A DNA stretch of 64,000 nt from Mannheimia indoligenes (GTDB taxonomy: Bacteria > Pseudomonadota > Gammaproteobacteria > Enterobacterales > Pasteurellaceae): the NCBI RefSeq assembly GCF_036880405.1, contig NZ_JBAJJM010000001.1:124001-188000 (forward strand), read 5' to 3'. The position numbers and the translations under genes are program-made. Within the stretch, counting starts at the first letter, position 1; every line of letters begins with the position of its first letter. This document shows positions 26,395 to 35,976 of this stretch, piece after piece. The notes under the pieces were generated by a model, which was given only the letters and a program-made list of their open reading frames with translations, did no database searches and was not told where the DNA came from.

Positions 26395-27267
26395 TTAATC
26401 AAAATGCTCTAACCCATACTGATATAACGCATTTTTCTTATAACCAAAAGTTTCTGCCACAATCGCTGCCGCTTTTTTCAGTGGCAATTCTTGGCAGAGG
26501 AGTTCAAGCAATTTGATTGCTTGGCTGGAAAATTCTTCCTCAAGATTTTGTTGTTTTCCTTCAACAATCAGCACAATCTCGCCTTTAATGCGGTTGCTGT
26601 CTTCATTTAGCCATTCAATTAAATTGCCGAGTTGCTCACCGTGAATGGTTTCCCACGTTTTAGTAATTTCACGAGCCATCACTACATAACGCTCTTCGCC
26701 GAAGACCTGCTTCATATCTGCCAAGGTGTCTAAAATGCGATGGGTAGATTCGTAAAAAATTAATGTGCGAGGTTCATTTTCTAATTCCGCTAATTTATCG
26801 CAGCGAGCCTTTGTTTTAGCAGGTAAAAACCCTTCAAAGCAAAAACGGTCTGATGCAATACCCGATGCACATAAGGCGGTAATCGCAGCACAAGCTCCGG
26901 GAATAGGAACAACTTTCACGCCTGCTTGGCGGCAGTGGCGAACCAGATGAAAACCCGGGTCGCTAATCAGTGGCGTACCGGCATCTGAAATTAACGCAAT
27001 GTTTTCGCCTTTTGCTAATTTTTCCACTAAAACGACCGCTTTCTGTTGTTCGTTATGGTCGTGTAAGGCAAAAAACGGTTTTTTGATGCCGTAGTGGCTG
27101 AGTAATAAGCCACTGTGGCGAGTATCTTCAGCGGCAATTAAATCAACGCAGCCAAGCGTATCTAACGCACGTTGGGTAATATCACCTAAATTGCCGATAG
27201 GCGTGGCAACAATATATAAAATTCCGTAGTCCGGATTGATTTCAGATGAATTTTGTCTGTTTTTCAT
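26395..27267 (-). CDS. rsmI: 16S rRNA (cytidine(1402)-2'-O)-methyltransferase RsmI
   Basis: Methylates the ribose of C1402 in the ribosomal decoding centre using SAM. The 290-residue protein shows the tetrapyrrole-methylase-like fold motifs: YIVATPIGNLGDITQRAL near residue 18, AEDTRHSGLLL near 46 and ISDAGTPLISDPGFHLVR near 92. It is divergent from lpoA with 74 bp between, the same arrangement as E. coli yraL/lpoA. Confidence 0.95.
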   Translation of the reverse strand: MKNRQNSSEINPDYGILYIVATPIGNLGDITQRALDTLGCVDLIAAEDTRHSGLLLSHYGIKKPFFALHDHNEQQKAVVLVEKLAKGENIALISDAGTPLISDPGFHLVRHCRQAGVKVVPIPGACAAITALCASGIASDRFCFEGFLPAKTKARCDKLAELENEPRTLIFYESTHRILDTLADMKQVFGEERYVVMAREITKTWETIHGEQLGNLIEWLNEDSNRIKGEIVLIVEGKQQNLEEEFSSQAIKLLELLCQELPLKKAAAIVAETFGYKKNALYQYGLEHFD

Positions 27268-27341
27268 TTGCTTTTAGCTCATTTGATAAGTAAGATTTCA
27301 TCATTAAATTTAGCACATTATATTCTATCGAGGAAAATACA

Positions 27342-29063
27342 ATGGCAACTATTTTAAACCAAACAATGAAAAAGGCATTCGTGCCAACTGCAATTGCATT
27401 ATTCATTTCTGCCTGTACATCGGTAAACCCAATCACCGAATCCATCAAAGATGAGGCTTATTCAAGTTCAGAATTCTATATCAATAAAGCCGATCAAACT
27501 AAAGCCAAAGAAGATAAAATTTCATACCAGCTGCTCGCCGTACGTAAATTAATTGATGAAAATAAAGAATATGAAGCACAAAATACCTTTAGTGAAATTC
27601 AAGTGGCTGAAATGAATGACGTGCAGAAATTAGAATATGCATTAGTTTCTGCACAACTTGCGGCTTTACAAGGTAAAAATGAAATGGCGATTAGCCAGTT
27701 AAAAGCGGTTCAACCGCCTTTATTAAGCCCTGCACAGCGTTTACGCTATATTCAAACACAAGCCCGTATTGCGGCAAATCAGAATGATGCAATTGGTATT
27801 GTGCGTGCAAGATCGCAGTTAAAGGCTTACTACAAAATGAACCGCGAACGCCAAGAAAATAACGATATTATTTGGCAAACTTTGCGTGATGCTAATCGTG
27901 GAATGCTAGAAAGAACCGTGCCTGAAGCCGGTGAAATGGAGCTTGCAGGCTGGTTAGCATTAATTAATATTTATAACCAAAATGTAACTACACCTGCTCA
28001 AATGCCACAGGCAATTAATAATTGGAAAAACCAATATCCAAACCACAGTGCGGTTACGGTTATGCCAACTGAATTACAAGGTGTGAATAATTTCCAACAA
28101 ACGCAATTAAATAGTGTTGCATTATTATTACCGCTTAGTGGTGATGCTCAAATTTTAGGCGATATTATTCAGCGTGGTTTTAATGATGCGAAAGCAGATG
28201 ATCCAACAGCAGTTCAGACGTTTGATACAAGCTCATCTGATGTAAATTCATTAATTACCCAAGCAAAACAACAAGGGGCAAATATTATTGTTGGACCGTT
28301 GCTGAAATCTCGGGTAGATGAAATGCTATTGAGCCCAGAAATTCAAAATATTAACGTGTTAGCACTAAATGCAACGGAAAACGCACGCAATATTGCTCAA
28401 GTCTGTTACTACGGCTTATCACCGGAGTCTGAAGCTCAAGCAGGGGCGGAGAAAATGTACCGTGATGGTCATCGAGTGGCTATCGTTGCAGCCCCACAAG
28501 ATGATTTTGGTAATCGCTCAGCAGAAGCTTTTGCAAAACGTTGGCGTCAACTAAGTGGCACTGATGCTGATGTACGTTATTATAATCAACCGCTTGATTC
28601 TGTTGCTTCTATTCAAAATGCAGGCATAACTAAAGCCGGTTTGTATGTATTGGGTGGTGCAGAGCAAGTGCTTGAAATTAAACAAGGTATTGATAGTTCT
28701 AACTTAAAAGAACGCTTGGTAATTTATACTTCATCACGCAGTAACTCGCCAAATAATGGCATTGATTTCTATACGGCAATGGAAGGTGTGAAATTTAGTG
28801 AAGTGCCATTATTGGCAGATACTACTTCAAATGAATACCAAAAAGCAGAAAATTTAGCCAATAGTGATTTCTCAATGATGCGTTTATATGCAATGGGAGC
28901 TGATGCGTGGTCGCTTGCTACGAAATTTAACGAGTTCCGTCATATTCCGGGCTATAAAATTTCAGGTTTAACCGGCGAATTAAAAGCCGGACAAAATTGT
29001 AATATTGAACGTAGTTTATCTTGGTTGCAATATCAAAATGGGGCTATTCAGCAGGCTTATTAA
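27342..29063 (+). CDS. lpoA: Penicillin-binding protein activator LpoA
   Basis: Outer-membrane lipoprotein that reaches through the periplasm to activate PBP1A. At 573 residues it resembles the H. influenzae LpoA (HI1655) along its length. The lipobox places the acylated Cys at residue 25 (LFISAC). About 30-245 is the TPR-like N-domain and about 255-573 the periplasmic-binding-protein-like C-domain (VALLLPLSGDAQILGDIIQRGFNDAK). The ATG at 27342 has GAGGAAAA upstream; Met9 is an alternative start. The 3' end overlaps yraN by 26 bp. Confidence 0.93.
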   Translation: MATILNQTMKKAFVPTAIALFISACTSVNPITESIKDEAYSSSEFYINKADQTKAKEDKISYQLLAVRKLIDENKEYEAQNTFSEIQVAEMNDVQKLEYALVSAQLAALQGKNEMAISQLKAVQPPLLSPAQRLRYIQTQARIAANQNDAIGIVRARSQLKAYYKMNRERQENNDIIWQTLRDANRGMLERTVPEAGEMELAGWLALINIYNQNVTTPAQMPQAINNWKNQYPNHSAVTVMPTELQGVNNFQQTQLNSVALLLPLSGDAQILGDIIQRGFNDAKADDPTAVQTFDTSSSDVNSLITQAKQQGANIIVGPLLKSRVDEMLLSPEIQNINVLALNATENARNIAQVCYYGLSPESEAQAGAEKMYRDGHRVAIVAAPQDDFGNRSAEAFAKRWRQLSGTDADVRYYNQPLDSVASIQNAGITKAGLYVLGGAEQVLEIKQGIDSSNLKERLVIYTSSRSNSPNNGIDFYTAMEGVKFSEVPLLADTTSNEYQKAENLANSDFSMMRLYAMGADAWSLATKFNEFRHIPGYKISGLTGELKAGQNCNIERSLSWLQYQNGAIQQAY

Positions 29064-29409
29064 TAAACGAGAACAAGGCTCTTTTTATGAACAAAAAGCC
29101 CGAGTGTTTTTAGAACAGCAAGGGCTTCGTTTTGTTGCCGCTAACCAACATTTTAAAGGCGGAGAGCTGGATTTGATTATGCAAGACGGACAAACGATTG
29201 TTTTTGTCGAAGTCCGTCAGCGTAAAAGTGATCGTTATGGTTCGGCAGTTGAAAGCATTGATTACCGAAAACAACAAAAATGGCAAAATGCGGCGAATAT
29301 GTGGCTACTCAAACAACATCAAAGTTTAGAAACTGCAAACTGCCGCTTTGATGTGGTTGCTTTTGATGGAAGCCAATCCCCATTATGGATTCCTAACTTT
29401 TTAGGTTAG
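29038..29409 (+). CDS. yraN: YraN family putative endonuclease (UPF0102)
   Basis: A 123-residue protein with a predicted restriction-endonuclease-like fold: GGELDLIMQDGQTIVFVEVRQR (about residues 40-61) holds the acidic and lysine/arginine positions of the PD-(D/E)xK type. The start at 29038 (MGLFSRLINKREQG) lies inside the lpoA 3' end; the longer in-frame start at 29005 would add residues not seen in the H. influenzae homologue. It is embedded in lpoA-yraN-diaA-dolP, a conserved gene order. The cellular role is unknown. Confidence 0.9.
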   Translation: MGLFSRLINKREQGSFYEQKARVFLEQQGLRFVAANQHFKGGELDLIMQDGQTIVFVEVRQRKSDRYGSAVESIDYRKQQKWQNAANMWLLKQHQSLETANCRFDVVAFDGSQSPLWIPNFLG

Positions 29410-29415
29410 ATTAAG

Positions 29416-30000
29416 ATGTTAAATAAAATCCAAGATAGATTTACCGAAAGTATACAAACCCAAATTTCTGCAGCAGAATTATTGCCGACTAAATTGAGTG
29501 AAGCAGCAAACCGCATTGTGGCGTGTTTATTGCGTGGCGATAAAGTGATTGTATGTGGGCACGGGCGTTCTTACGGCAATGCGGCTCTGCTGGTTAGCCA
29601 CTTAATTCATCGCTATGAGCTGGCAAGACCGAGCTTTTCTGCGGTGCAATTACAAATTAACGGCATATTAGCCGGTGTTTTTGCACAAGATAATGAGCTA
29701 GATTCAATTTATAAAAAACAATTACAAGCGGTTGCAAAAGAGGGTGATCTCTTCATTGTTTTTTCGCCTGTGGGAAATGAAGAGTGTATATTGCAAGCCA
29801 TTCATACGGCTAAAAGTCAGCATTTAGATTTAGATATTATTGCTTTAACAGGCAGTAATAATGACCACACACTCGGATTATTAGATGAAAGTGATATTGA
29901 AATTTCAGCTCCCTCAACCAATGAGTTGAGAGTGATTGAAAGCCATCATTTTTATACTAATTTACTCTGTGAACTTATCGACCATTTACTTTTCTCGTAA
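29416..30000 (+). CDS. diaA: DnaA initiator-associating protein DiaA
   Basis: A SIS-domain (phosphoheptose isomerase-like) protein, 194 residues, that in E. coli binds DnaA and promotes ordered assembly at oriC. The sugar-phosphate-binding-type loop CGHGRSYGNAALL is near residue 47 and a second SIS segment, LFIVFSPVGNEECILQAI, near residue 112. The choice of DiaA over GmhA rests on the lpoA-yraN-diaA-dolP context and on similarity. It starts 6 bp after yraN. Confidence 0.9.
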   Translation: MLNKIQDRFTESIQTQISAAELLPTKLSEAANRIVACLLRGDKVIVCGHGRSYGNAALLVSHLIHRYELARPSFSAVQLQINGILAGVFAQDNELDSIYKKQLQAVAKEGDLFIVFSPVGNEECILQAIHTAKSQHLDLDIIALTGSNNDHTLGLLDESDIEISAPSTNELRVIESHHFYTNLLCELIDHLLFS

Positions 30001-30009
30001 GGAGAGATT

Positions 30010-30600
30010 ATGACGTATTTAGCAAAAAAACTGCTTAAAGCAGGTTTATTCACTTTAGGCTTCCTGTCTTTACAAGGCTGTATTACCACCGCAGTAGTAA
30101 CTTCAGCAGCAGTGGCAACCAAAGTGGCTACTGACCCACGCTCAACAGGCACACAGGTTGATGATGAAATTTTAGAAGAAAAAGTGGCTTACAACATCAA
30201 TAAAGACGAACAAATTAAACAAGAAGCCCGCATTAATGTAGTGGCTTACAACGGTAAGGTATTATTAATTGGTCAAGCACCGAGTATGGACGTAGTGGAA
30301 AATGCTAAAAACTTAGCCGCAGGAGCAGAAGGGGTAACGGAAATTTATAACGAAATCCGACAAGGCGAAAAAATCGGTTTCGGACAGATTACACAAGATA
30401 GCTGGATTACCACTCAAGTTAAATCTAAACTATTAGTGAATGGCGAAGTAAAAGCGACAGAAGTAAAAGTGGTTACCGAAAACAGCGAAGTTTTCTTAAT
30501 GGGTAAAGTAAGCCAAGCTCAAGCCGATGCTGCTGCCGAAGCTGCTCGCAATGTGGGTGGTGTAACAAAAGTTGTGAAAGTATTTAGCTATGCACACTAA
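30010..30600 (+). CDS. dolP: Outer-membrane lipoprotein DolP (BON domains)
   Basis: A 196-residue lipoprotein, formerly YraP, with a lipobox LQGC at Cys24 and two BON domains (about residues 50-115 and 125-192). In E. coli DolP sits at the division site and near the BAM complex, and supports outer-membrane integrity. AAGGAGAG immediately precedes the ATG, 9 bp after diaA. A hairpin (30604-30633) follows. The next gene encodes an autotransporter, a client of the BAM machinery; a functional link is only inference. Confidence 0.93.
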   Translation: MTYLAKKLLKAGLFTLGFLSLQGCITTAVVTSAAVATKVATDPRSTGTQVDDEILEEKVAYNINKDEQIKQEARINVVAYNGKVLLIGQAPSMDVVENAKNLAAGAEGVTEIYNEIRQGEKIGFGQITQDSWITTQVKSKLLVNGEVKATEVKVVTENSEVFLMGKVSQAQADAAAEAARNVGGVTKVVKVFSYAH

Positions 30601-30603
30601 TTG

Positions 30604-30633
30604 ATAAGGCGAATCTAAGTGTTCGCCTTATTT
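30604..30633 (+). terminator. Terminator after dolP
   Basis: ATAAGGCGAA and TTCGCCTTAT form 10-bp arms with an 8-nt loop followed by TTCGTTG. The T-tract is weak but the position fits the end of the lpoA-dolP operon. Confidence 0.65.
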
Positions 30634-30699
30634 CGTTGATTTGCAAATTTTTAGGGAAATTTGACCGCTTGTTTTACTAATAAAATAGGAATAAACAAT

Positions 30700-33294
30700 A
30701 TGAAAAAGACAGCATTATTTAAATTAAGTGCATTAAGTCTTGCTTTAGCAGGGCAATATGCTTACGCAGATGTAGTTAAACATACTTGCACGGTAAGTTC
30801 AGATTGTTATTACTCAACATTACATTCTGGTATTACGACAGCTGATGGTAAGACTAAAACCGAATATTATTGGTATCTTAATTCTACTAAATTAGGTAAG
30901 CACAATGATGATCTAGAGGCTTCGGTTACTCCTCAGCACTACCAAAATAAACCTTCACTTGATGATGATATTCGTGGTTCTAATTCTTTAATTGGTATTG
31001 GTAATTCTGATAGAGATGTTTTTTCTCTTGCTGAATTAGAGTACAAAAGAAAAGCTAGTCTATATATCCCATCAGGCACGACAGCAACCGTTGCTAATAG
31101 TGGTCATCACAATGCTAATGTTGTATCTATTAGAAATGCGAATGCTAAGATTGATTCAGGCGTTAGATTACAAGCAGGAGAATCAGAAGATGAGAAAACG
31201 CTACTGGTAGCTATTGATGTATCTGGTGAAAGCAATGTAACAACTTCTGCAGATGTGATATTAAAGAGTAGAGACTCTGTCGGTATTTGGGCAAATGATA
31301 GTTCAACGGTAACAGCTAAAAATCATAAAATTGAATTATCGCCTGAATCATCGGGAGTTTTAGTGCGAGATAGTGCGAAGGTAGTATTGGAGAATGTTAA
31401 TATTACAGGTTTGGGAGCATTACAGGCTGCTTTAGATATAGGAGAGGAAGGAGCTTTTCTTGAATTTAATCAAGGTACTATTAATTTAACTAATGATATT
31501 TTAACAACAGCTGCTGGATTAAGTTCGGGAAAAGTAGATATCAATCATAGTAATGTGAATGCGAATTATGCGATGCTTTCTGACGCATATTGGTATAAAG
31601 AAAATGAAGATTATACTTCTGCTCATAGCGTAGTGAATATTAATCATAGTAATGTGACTGGTAGAGAATTATTTGTGGCAGTAAATACCAATGAAGATAC
31701 AGAGCCACTTTCTCGTGATTATTCTACTACCGTGAATGTTGAGAGCAGTAAGATATCAGGTAGAATTGTAAATATTAAAGATGTTTCTGAGGAAAACGAA
31801 GACAACGAATTAGATATTCGCATTGATACGCAAGCTAATACTAATGTTGATCTCACAATGAAAAATAGCCAATGGACGGTTAATGGCGATAGCCATTTAA
31901 ATGGGCTTGCAATGGCAAATTCTACAACCTCATTGCAAAAAACAGGCAACCAATTCCAAACTTTGACGATTACAGATTACTTAATCGGCAATGGTCATTT
32001 CGATCTCAACACCGATCTTGCTAACCAACAATCCGATAAAATTGTGGTAAAAGGCGAAGATAGCGGTCTTTTTACCTTAGGTATTAAAGACAGCGGGAAT
32101 GAGCCACAGGCTGAAAATGGTAAAGTAACACTTGTTGAAACCCAAACAGGGCAAGCTCAATTTAGTTTGAAAGATCGTGATTATGTTGATGCAGGGGCGT
32201 ATCGTTACCGCTTAAATAAAGAGGGAACAAATTGGGTATTGGCAAACCGCCAAGCTGAATCTGTTAAAAATAACCCTATTCAGCCTACGCCTCCGGCTAA
32301 GCCTGTAACGCCAGCACCTACTGAGCCAAGTCAGCCAATTGCTCAGCCAAAACCTGTAGCTCCAACTCCACCGGTTGTTGTTCAACCGACACAGCCTAGC
32401 CAACCTGTTGTAGTTCCTGTGTTGAAAGCCTTAAGTGAGAAAACAAACGCTCTTGTTTCTCTCCGCCAGGCTCAAGGTATATTGCTGAACCAAAACTTAC
32501 AAGGCATTCATCAACGTTTAGGCGAGTTAAAAACTGATAAATTCAGCAATGTGTGGGTAAAAAATAGCAATACCCGAAGTGAAGCTAAAGCCCAAAATGT
32601 GGCAGTAGATAGCCGTTCTTCAGGGTTTGAGATGGATTCTCACAGCTTACAAATTGGGGCAGATCGTGCCATTAATGATAATCTGCGTTTAGGTGGATTT
32701 GTAGGTACAAGCCGTGCTGATGTGGATTTTAATGGTGAATATGGCAAAGGAAAATTACGTTCACAAGCGGTCGGTTTATACGCAACTTTTGCAAATGAAC
32801 AAGGCTGGTATCTGGATAACATCGTCAAATATGAACGTTTAACTGCTAAATTTGTTGATGAGAAACGTAAATACAATGCGTTTAGTCTTTCCAGCGAAAT
32901 CGGCAAACGTTTTGCATTAAGTAATGATTGGAGCATTACACCACAAGCTCAACTTGCTTATCATACCGTTAATGGAAAAGCTGATGAAAGCCGTTTAAAT
33001 CTCTTTACCGCTCGTGCAGGCGTACGTGTCGCAAAAGGCTTTGTATTGAATAATGGTTGGAATGTACAACCTTATGCGGAAGTGAATGCGATTGCTGAAA
33101 AAGCGAATAATGCAAAAGTACGCGTGAATCAATATCAGTTTGACGTTGCAGAAAATAAAGGCAGAGTACAAACCGCATTAGGCTTAACGGCAGGAAATAA
33201 TAACCACCGTTTAGGCTTAGAGGCTTCAGTTACCTCTGGTAGTAAATTTAAGCAACCACTTAGTGTGTTAGCGAATTATCGTTATCAGTGGTAA
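30700..33294 (+). CDS. Type Va autotransporter with unrecognised passenger
   Basis: An 864-residue secreted surface protein from the ATG at 30700; an upstream TTG at 30661 would fall in an uptake sequence. A signal peptide ends near Ala24 (QYAYA). Residues about 25-520 are the passenger, Asn/Ser/Thr/Val-rich with recurring hydrophobic and NHSNV patterns, consistent with a parallel beta-helix. Residues about 525-575 form a proline-rich hinge (PTPPAKPVTPAPTEPSQP). About 600-864 is an autotransporter beta-barrel ending in YRYQW, the terminal aromatic needed for BAM insertion. I see no subtilase or other catalytic motif. The passenger reads as an adhesin, but function is not established. Confidence 0.9.
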   Translation: MKKTALFKLSALSLALAGQYAYADVVKHTCTVSSDCYYSTLHSGITTADGKTKTEYYWYLNSTKLGKHNDDLEASVTPQHYQNKPSLDDDIRGSNSLIGIGNSDRDVFSLAELEYKRKASLYIPSGTTATVANSGHHNANVVSIRNANAKIDSGVRLQAGESEDEKTLLVAIDVSGESNVTTSADVILKSRDSVGIWANDSSTVTAKNHKIELSPESSGVLVRDSAKVVLENVNITGLGALQAALDIGEEGAFLEFNQGTINLTNDILTTAAGLSSGKVDINHSNVNANYAMLSDAYWYKENEDYTSAHSVVNINHSNVTGRELFVAVNTNEDTEPLSRDYSTTVNVESSKISGRIVNIKDVSEENEDNELDIRIDTQANTNVDLTMKNSQWTVNGDSHLNGLAMANSTTSLQKTGNQFQTLTITDYLIGNGHFDLNTDLANQQSDKIVVKGEDSGLFTLGIKDSGNEPQAENGKVTLVETQTGQAQFSLKDRDYVDAGAYRYRLNKEGTNWVLANRQAESVKNNPIQPTPPAKPVTPAPTEPSQPIAQPKPVAPTPPVVVQPTQPSQPVVVPVLKALSEKTNALVSLRQAQGILLNQNLQGIHQRLGELKTDKFSNVWVKNSNTRSEAKAQNVAVDSRSSGFEMDSHSLQIGADRAINDNLRLGGFVGTSRADVDFNGEYGKGKLRSQAVGLYATFANEQGWYLDNIVKYERLTAKFVDEKRKYNAFSLSSEIGKRFALSNDWSITPQAQLAYHTVNGKADESRLNLFTARAGVRVAKGFVLNNGWNVQPYAEVNAIAEKANNAKVRVNQYQFDVAENKGRVQTALGLTAGNNNHRLGLEASVTSGSKFKQPLSVLANYRYQW

Positions 33295-33337
33295 TGATCT
33301 GCAAAAAATCAGGGAAATTTGACCGCTTGTAAAAACG

Positions 33338-33363
33338 TAGGGGCAAATTGCAATTTGCCCCTA
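33338..33363 (+). terminator. Palindromic terminator after the autotransporter gene
   Basis: TAGGGGCAAATTG and CAATTTGCCCCTA form a perfect 26-bp palindrome, followed by TTTTCAT. It lies between the convergent autotransporter and argE genes, and a single uptake sequence (near 33320-33330) is just upstream. Confidence 0.75.
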
Positions 33364-33371
33364 TTTTCATC

Positions 33372-34517
33372 TTATCGACAGAAATGATAAATCAACTTGG
33401 TTAATAGCTCTTTCGTCGGCTCAATATATTTCATCTCTAAAAATTCATCAGGCTGGTGAGCTTGCTCAATTGAGCCTGGTCCTAGCACGAGTGTAGGGCA
33501 GAGTTGCTGAATAAATGGGGCTTCGGTGCAGTAGTTTACCGCATCACATTTTTCACCTAATAATTTTTCTACCACTTGTACGATTTGGGCGGAGTGTTCG
33601 CATTCATAGCCCGGAATGCCGTCGTGTATCGGGCGGATTTCAATTAAATCGCCATATTGTTCAAGCATTGGTTTTAAGTATTCATCAACCATTGCGTATA
33701 AATCGGCTAACGGCATATTTGGTAATGGTCGCATATCAAACTGTAATTCACAGCAAGCACAAATGCGGTTAATCGCATCGCCACCACGAATGTTACCGAA
33801 GTTCATTGTCGGGTGAGTAACTTGGAAAAGCGAATTATGATATTTCTCTTTCAGGTCATCACGCATTTTCATCAAGTAGCCGATAGATTCGTGCATCAAT
33901 TCAATTGCATTAATCCCTTTGCTTGGGTCGCTCGAATGCCCGCTTTTACCTGTGATTCTGACTGATTCCCCCATATGTCCTTTATGGGCTCGAATCGGCT
34001 TGAGCGAAGTTGGCTCACCGATAATCGCACAATCCGGGCGAATGTGGGTGTGCTGTGCGAAGGTTTTTGCCCCAAGCATCGTGGTTTCTTCATCGGCTGT
34101 GGCTAAAATGCGGATCGGCTTTTTGATTTGCGATAAGTCGATTTGGCTGACCACGTCCACTACAAAAGCAAAAAAGCCTTTCATATCCGCTGTGCCTAAG
34201 CCGTATAATTTCCCCTCTTTTTCGGTCAGTTTGAAGGGGTTAAACGTCCATTTTCCATCATCAAACGGCACGGTATCGGTGTGCCCTGCCAGTAATAATC
34301 CACCTTCGCCCTCGCCATAGGTTGCAAGTAAGTTGTATTTATTACGGCTGCCTTCAACGGCTAAAATGTCGGTTTTGAAGCCAAAATCGGCAAGCCAAGT
34401 GGCGAGTAATTCAATCAATGCACGGTTTGATAAATCATTTTCTGCCACCAAGCTGGAAATCGTGGGTAGCTCAATAAGTTGTGCATAGCGGTTAATAAAC
34501 GGAATGTTGTGTTTCAT
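33372..34517 (-). CDS. argE: Acetylornithine deacetylase ArgE
   Basis: Zinc-dependent M20-family hydrolase releasing ornithine from N-acetylornithine in arginine synthesis. The 381-residue protein carries the metal ligands in LLAGHTDTVPFDD (about 75-87), GTADMKGFFAF (about 108-118) and the general-base Glu in ATADEETTMLGAK near 142. It is the last gene of a reverse-strand run rdgC, yqaB-like, DUF998, argE with gaps of only 11-23 bp. No ARG box is visible in the 23-bp gap before it, unlike argH. Confidence 0.94.
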   Translation of the reverse strand: MKHNIPFINRYAQLIELPTISSLVAENDLSNRALIELLATWLADFGFKTDILAVEGSRNKYNLLATYGEGEGGLLLAGHTDTVPFDDGKWTFNPFKLTEKEGKLYGLGTADMKGFFAFVVDVVSQIDLSQIKKPIRILATADEETTMLGAKTFAQHTHIRPDCAIIGEPTSLKPIRAHKGHMGESVRITGKSGHSSDPSKGINAIELMHESIGYLMKMRDDLKEKYHNSLFQVTHPTMNFGNIRGGDAINRICACCELQFDMRPLPNMPLADLYAMVDEYLKPMLEQYGDLIEIRPIHDGIPGYECEHSAQIVQVVEKLLGEKCDAVNYCTEAPFIQQLCPTLVLGPGSIEQAHQPDEFLEMKYIEPTKELLTKLIYHFCR

Positions 34518-34540
34518 AGTTTATCCTGTTGTATCTTATT

Positions 34541-35338
34541 TTATGTTTCTATAGGGCGAGTTAATGACGGAATTTTTCTCAACCGTTTAATAATGGCAAA
34601 ACCGGCTAAAATTTCCCACATCATAATAGTGTAAATGCCTGCTCGCTCAATTAATGGACTGAAAATCGTCGGTAAGAACATTGTAATTAAAATACAAACT
34701 GCCCCGATAATGCCTGCCGTAATGCTAAAACGTTTGAAAAAACGCATTGTTGGGTGGTAAATATCTAGCCCTGCAATAATCAAAGTTAAGTTACCAATTA
34801 AAAAAGTGATGCTTGCCCCTAGATTGTAAATACCAAATTCGCTGCGTGAGGTGGGTTGAATACCCGAAATTAACGAGCAACCAATTGCAAAACCGAGTGC
34901 TAAAACTAAGCCGATAACACGCAGTTTATTGTGGGTAATGTGGGTAATGCCGATTGCATAAATAAAGAAAAAAACGACCGCTTGTATCACAAACATTGAA
35001 CTCATTACGATAGAAAGCGGTGAGAGTTGGGTTGCTTTGCCATCAATCATTGTGCCGACAGGCACAAGCAATTCTAAGGTGCTGTGGTGGAAATAGGTAG
35101 TAAGCGATCTTTCACTGAATAAAATTGTGAAATGTTCTGCCAGTAGGTAAAAAACACCACTGAAACTAGAAACAATCGCAATGATAGATACTAGAAATGC
35201 ACAGCTTTTGCGAAAGCAAGGGTGCATCAGAAAAGGGTAAAATTTCACCCCAAATGAACCGCTTGTAAAATAGTTTTCCACCGCTTTTGAAATTGCGATT
35301 AATTTTTGTACGAGATTTTTAATCCACTCTGTTTTCAT
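34541..35338 (-). CDS. DUF998-type integral membrane protein
   Basis: A 265-residue protein with an N-terminal cytoplasmic stretch of about 45 residues and seven or so hydrophobic spans. The pattern of short loops and conserved ...HHSTLELLVPVG... and ...GIYNLGASITFLIGNLTLIIAGL... segments resembles DUF998 family membrane proteins, for which no function is established. It lies 11 bp after the yqaB-like gene and 23 bp before argE, so it is probably co-transcribed. The N-terminal extension includes a basic amphipathic stretch. Confidence 0.8.
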   Translation of the reverse strand: MKTEWIKNLVQKLIAISKAVENYFTSGSFGVKFYPFLMHPCFRKSCAFLVSIIAIVSSFSGVFYLLAEHFTILFSERSLTTYFHHSTLELLVPVGTMIDGKATQLSPLSIVMSSMFVIQAVVFFFIYAIGITHITHNKLRVIGLVLALGFAIGCSLISGIQPTSRSEFGIYNLGASITFLIGNLTLIIAGLDIYHPTMRFFKRFSITAGIIGAVCILITMFLPTIFSPLIERAGIYTIMMWEILAGFAIIKRLRKIPSLTRPIET

Positions 35339-35349
35339 AACGACCTTTA

Positions 35350-35955
35350 TTAACGAGTTGCGTGGGTTAATGTATGGGTTCGCACATCGAACACGTCCAT
35401 TCCACCGCTAAGAGCGGCTTGCACGCCTAAATCGGCATCTTCAAATATCAAACAACGATGAGCAGGCACACCCAGTTTTTCAGCACATTTTAAAAATGTT
35501 TCAGGATCTGGCTTATGGTTGCTTACATCATCAGAATCTACAATAACCGAAACATATTGACGTAGGTTAAATTTTTCGTCTAATAATTCCACCATTGCAC
35601 GGTGCGAACCTGTGCCGATCGCCATTGGTTTTTTACCGAGATTGGCTTTCACTATCTCGAAAGCGGGCAGTAATGTTGCATTTTCAGGAATTAATTCCAT
35701 ACCAAATTGGCGTTTTAATTTAACCACTTCATCAAAATAATGCTCCGGCATATTGGCTCGCTTCATTGTTTCACGGGCAATCACAAAGGTAGTTGAGCCG
35801 CTGAGTTCAAACATTGCCTCTGAAGTTAAAGGATAACCCAACAGCTCGCCTACTTTTTCCCACGCTTTGGCGTGGCTTGGCATAGTGTCAATTAATGTGC
35901 CGTCCATATCAAAAATAAGGGCATCGTATTGGTCAATAATAGTTTGATCTAACAT
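35350..35955 (-). CDS. yqaB: HAD-family phosphatase, YqaB-like
   Basis: A 201-residue haloacid dehalogenase phosphatase. Motif I DMDGTLIDTMPSH starts near residue 17 with the nucleophile Asp; motif II is ...AIGTGSHRAM near 113; motif III/IV are HKPDPETFLKCAEKLG and CLIFEDADLGVQAAL (about 145-180). The close match in length and the GTGS motif fit E. coli YqaB, a fructose-1-phosphate/sugar-phosphate phosphatase. Substrate specificity here is inferred. It lies 21 bp after rdgC. Confidence 0.87.
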   Translation of the reverse strand: MLDQTIIDQYDALIFDMDGTLIDTMPSHAKAWEKVGELLGYPLTSEAMFELSGSTTFVIARETMKRANMPEHYFDEVVKLKRQFGMELIPENATLLPAFEIVKANLGKKPMAIGTGSHRAMVELLDEKFNLRQYVSVIVDSDDVSNHKPDPETFLKCAEKLGVPAHRCLIFEDADLGVQAALSGGMDVFDVRTHTLTHATR

Positions 35956-35976
35956 TGCTTTTCCTAAATTTTGGTC

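Noticed and set aside
33919..34320. Antisense frame within argE (133 residues)
   Set aside because: Shadow of a conserved gene with biased codons; the argE frame carries the catalytic motifs.
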